Assembly (NCBI GenBank): GCA_963730995.1
Contig: CAVSUB010000002.1
Span: 930,001 to 994,000 of the forward strand
Direction: 5' to 3'
Length of the DNA stretch: 64,000 nt
Source of the DNA: CAVSUB01 sp963730995
GTDB taxonomy: Bacteria > Acidobacteriota > Vicinamibacteria > Vicinamibacterales > 2-12-FULL-66-21
Part shown: one piece after another, positions 62,134 through 64,000 of the stretch
Position numbering within the stretch: the first letter of the stretch is position 1
Layout: every line of letters starts with the position of its first letter
Made by a program: the position numbers and the translations under genes
Notes under the pieces: generated by a model
The model's database searches: none
Told to the model about the DNA's origin: nothing
The model's input: the letters and a program-made list of their open reading frames with translations, nothing else

Positions 62134-62949
62134 TCACATCAGCATCCTTCTGGTCTCTTGAACTCCTGATCTCCTGTCCAGGGATCGTCGGGAGGAAACC
62201 GATGGCGGGCTTATTGGGCGGGGGCCGTTGACGTCACTCGCTTTTATCGCGGCTTCCAGGTCCGCAGGCTTGAATCCGAACGGTCCTGGATTGCTCTTGT
62301 AGGCGATGCGCCCGTCTCGATCGATGAGGTAGAGCCTATCCGGCCAGCCCGAATACGCGATCTCCGTCGAGTCGTCGAAGCGATCGACGATCGCCGGGAG
62401 CTTGATCCCGAGGCGGACGACGCACACTTCCGCCAGCTCCGAACGGGATGCGAGGTCGGTGGGGCTCGCATAGACCACTTGATCTTTGATATTGCTCGGC
62501 AGCTGCCAGGAGTCGCTCGGATGTGCCTCACCGATGTACACGACGAAGAACGCGACGTCGTTCTTGTAGCGCTCGTACATCGCGTTGAGAGCGGGAACCT
62601 CCCGCCGGAACGGCGGTCAGGTGTAACTGCCGAATACGAGGACGACAGGCTGCTTGCCGCGGAAGGCGGAGAGTGTGACCTCGGCGGTGTGATCGACGCG
62701 TGGCAGGCTGAAATCGGGCGCCGCATCTCCGACCCGGAGCGCGCCACCCCTCGCGACGTTCCACATCGGCTCGAACGGGACCGCCATCATGGCGGTCATC
62801 GGGAAGTGCGACATGACCTTCCCGAAACGCTCGGGTGGCTGCCGCATCGCCCAGAACATCCCGGCCAGGAATATCAGGTACACCACGAGGAGGCCTGCGG
62901 CCATTCGGCCGGCGCGTTGCCCGATTGCTTTCCAGGGAAAGGAGCTCAT
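62134..62949 (-). CDS. Deiodinase-like thioredoxin-fold selenoprotein (in-frame UGA = Sec111)
   Basis: One frame of 271 residues interrupted by TGA at 62617-62619. Before it: a membrane helix (AAGLLVVYLIFLAGMFWAM) and a redoxin start (GDAAPDFSLPRVDHT) up to VVLVFGSYT. After it: PPFRREVPALNAMYERYKND, VVYIGEAHPSDSW, RLYLIDRDGRIAYKSNPGPF. FGSYT-Sec-PPF is the active site of iodothyronine deiodinase-type proteins, and the EAHPSD His (143) and the GPFGFKP segment are also family residues. A SECIS-like hairpin follows. The protein is membrane-anchored; its substrate in bacteria is unknown, but a redox role on organic halides or thiols is likely. Confidence 0.85.
62591..62605 (-). promoter_or_regulatory. 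Predicted bacterial SECIS hairpin
   Basis: On the minus strand, 11 nt after the UGA, GCGGG-AGGUU-CCCGC forms a 5-bp stem with a GGU-containing loop. The spacing equals that of the E. coli fdhF element as I recall it, and the loop carries the GGU recognised by SelB. A competing CCGCC/GGCGG stem directly after the UGA is also possible. Confidence 0.7.
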
Positions 62950-63071
62950 CTTGATCGATTGTTCGAGCGTATCACGACCTGGAATCCGCTCGCCTGTCTG
63001 ACGTAGACCCCGCGCGCATGCTGGTTGCCGCCGATGTAAAGTGAAGGATTGATTCCGATATCGGAGACTGC

Positions 63072-63431
63072 ATGAGCCACGTGCTTCGCCTCGTCCCTGT
63101 GTTGATCGCCGCTTGCCTGGCTGTGGCCTGTGGCAAGCCGTCGGGATCCCCGCCGGCTGCCGGCCAGGGGCCGGCGGCGTCCAAGGAAGCGCCTGCCAAG
63201 AAGCCGCACGTCTTCAAAGGCAAGGTCGAGAAGATCGATGCCGCGGCCAAAACACTGACCGTCAACGGTGAGGGTGTCGAGGGTTGGATGCCTGCGATGA
63301 CGATGGTTTATTTGGTCGACAAACCGGAAGTGCTGGCGCAGCTCAGCGTCGGCGATCAGATTACCGCCACCGTCTACGACGGCGACTTCGGGACGTTGCA
63401 CGACGTGAAGACCGTTTCGAAGGACAAATAG
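63072..63431 (+). CDS. CusF-like copper-binding lipoprotein
   Basis: A 119-residue protein with a lipobox (LIAACLAVACG). The mature domain matches CusF-type Cu(I) chaperones: GKVEKIDAAAKTLTVNGEGV, then the WMPAMTM site with Trp, Met, Met ligands. It would bind Cu(I) in the periplasm and pass it to an efflux or oxidase-assembly partner. No CusCBA gene is in view. It is divergent from the selenoprotein gene. Confidence 0.88.
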   Translation: MSHVLRLVPVLIAACLAVACGKPSGSPPAAGQGPAASKEAPAKKPHVFKGKVEKIDAAAKTLTVNGEGVEGWMPAMTMVYLVDKPEVLAQLSVGDQITATVYDGDFGTLHDVKTVSKDK

Positions 63432-63507
63432 CTCCGTCCGGCAGTTCGGCCGCAGCCGCAACGCCACAACGAGGCGTGAAGGCCCTAGTCCTTTCACCAC
63501 GCAGATA

Positions 63508-63525
63508 GCTGTCAGATGTGACAGC
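63508..63525. terminator. Hairpin downstream of the copper lipoprotein
   Basis: GCTGTCA, loop GATG, TGACAGC, a perfect 7-bp stem 77 bp after the stop. No U-tract; possible terminator or operator. Confidence 0.35.
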
Positions 63526-63583
63526 AGGTATCGGGTCGAGCCCCAGGTACGGCCCTCCGATCTCAGACGCGCACGCTCAGAGC

Positions 63584-63600
63584 CGTTCCTCACAGGAACG
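63584..63600. promoter_or_regulatory. Hairpin upstream of DUF4136-like gene
   Basis: CGTTCCT, loop CAC, AGGAACG, a perfect 7-bp stem 58 bp before the ATG at 63658. Possible operator or leader structure. Confidence 0.35.
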
Positions 63601-63657
63601 CTTGCGCGCGGCATGTCACGTGCTCCTGACCGACGTTGATGCCAGCCGGAGGTCGAC

Positions 63658-64000
63658 ATGAGCCCGAAACATTTCGCAGCAATAGGTCTTGCGACGCTCG
63701 CGATTGGCGGCTGTTCGTACGGCACCAGTCTGCGCGCAAGCGACGCGCCGACATTGAGGCTGTCGCGCTACCACACGTTCTTCGTCCTGCAGGGCTCGTC
63801 GTCCGGCAACGAGACCACGGATAGGCGAGTACGTTCGGACATCGAAACGGCGATGGACGCCCGAGGATGGGTCGATGTTCCGCGAGACGAAGCACAGGCC
63901 GTGGTCGTGGCGCACGTGGCAACGGCCGGAGACAGATCGTACGAGGCGTTCTACCGCGGATGGGGAGGATGGCCGTGGAAGGATTGCCCAGGCGCGGCTG
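63658..64000 (+). CDS. DUF4136-like lipoprotein (3' end outside window)
   Basis: The ATG at 63658 follows GGAGG at 6 bases. The first 114 residues are visible: signal peptide and lipobox (IGLATLAIGGCSYGTS), then the start YHTFFVLQGSSSGNETTDRR, RSDIETAMDARGWVDVPRDE and AFYRGWGGWPWKD, the pattern of DUF4136 outer-membrane lipoproteins. Function unknown. The gene runs off the end of the window. Confidence 0.8.
   Translation, partial: MSPKHFAAIGLATLAIGGCSYGTSLRASDAPTLRLSRYHTFFVLQGSSSGNETTDRRVRSDIETAMDARGWVDVPRDEAQAVVVAHVATAGDRSYEAFYRGWGGWPWKDCPGAA

Noticed and set aside
62617..62619. TGA read as a nonsense mutation splitting a redoxin gene in two
   Set aside because: The stop is at the catalytic position, the frame is clean on both sides, family residues continue, and a SECIS-like hairpin follows at the right distance.
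1..64000. tRNA, rRNA, prophage, insertion sequence or transposase genes
   Set aside because: None was recognised in any intergenic region or frame; small structured RNAs cannot be excluded by eye.

Overview
The window looks like chromosomal DNA of an Acidobacteriota bacterium, most likely of the Vicinamibacteria (subdivision 6) type. The evidence is the high G+C content, very large Oar-like TonB-dependent receptors, two duplicated orphan ABC permeases of the ADOP kind (one coupled to a PadR regulator), many FG-GAP/UnbV (CRTAC1) and TPR proteins, and an abundance of exported oxidoreductases and hydrolases. This placement is inferred from gene families; no rRNA or tRNA gene was seen.

Layout. 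1-4.5 kb: 3' part of a TonB receptor, an SMP-30 lactonase and a small alpha/beta-barrel protein. 4.6-8.6 kb: a metallo-beta-lactamase-fold protein that has lost its metal ligands, divergent from an ECF sigma factor coupled to a 4-TM protein, then a DEAD-box helicase. 8.6-16.1 kb: a GMC dehydrogenase with its Tat-type small subunit, two secreted barrel proteins, a lytic transglycosylase, a Cys-rich secreted protein and an M29-like aminopeptidase. 16.1-27.5 kb: an MFS transporter behind a 22-bp tandem repeat, a REC-GGDEF diguanylate cyclase, a PIG-L deacetylase, a RibD-C/YCII/ECF42 operon, a Tat-exported TIM-barrel protein, a CocE-like hydrolase and a PQQ dehydrogenase. 27.8-42.6 kb: PadR plus ADOP permease, sugar isomerase, zinc-ribbon protein, polyphosphate glucokinase, two hydrolases, an SSS symporter, a second ADOP permease, a second SMP-30 protein and a nitrilase-family amidase.

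42.7-60.3 kb is one continuous minus-strand block of eight genes: TPR, CRTAC1, TPR, CRTAC1, TonB receptor (frameshifted), a membrane-anchored five-heme cytochrome fused to TPRs, CRTAC1, and a giant TPR/FG-GAP/UnbV protein. Most junctions overlap by a few bases (ATGA or TGATG), so the genes probably act together at the cell envelope. This is the best candidate for an undescribed multi-gene system.

60.4-64 kb: a beta-propeller protein, an esterase, a deiodinase-like thioredoxin-fold selenoprotein read through an in-frame UGA with a plausible bacterial SECIS hairpin, a CusF-like copper lipoprotein and the start of a DUF4136-like lipoprotein. The selenoprotein is the most precise discovery here, because conventional gene calling would split it into two fragments.

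Intergenic DNA is unusually structured. It contains heptamer arrays, some supplying the stop codon of the adjacent gene, nested palindromes of 140-260 bp, a 9-bp-stem hairpin family just after stop codons, a 22-bp minisatellite, a 9-bp minisatellite and a 108-bp tandem duplication. Together the genes describe a heterotroph living on plant-derived or polymeric carbon, with exported sugar oxidation, esterases, and envelope-located binding and redox proteins.
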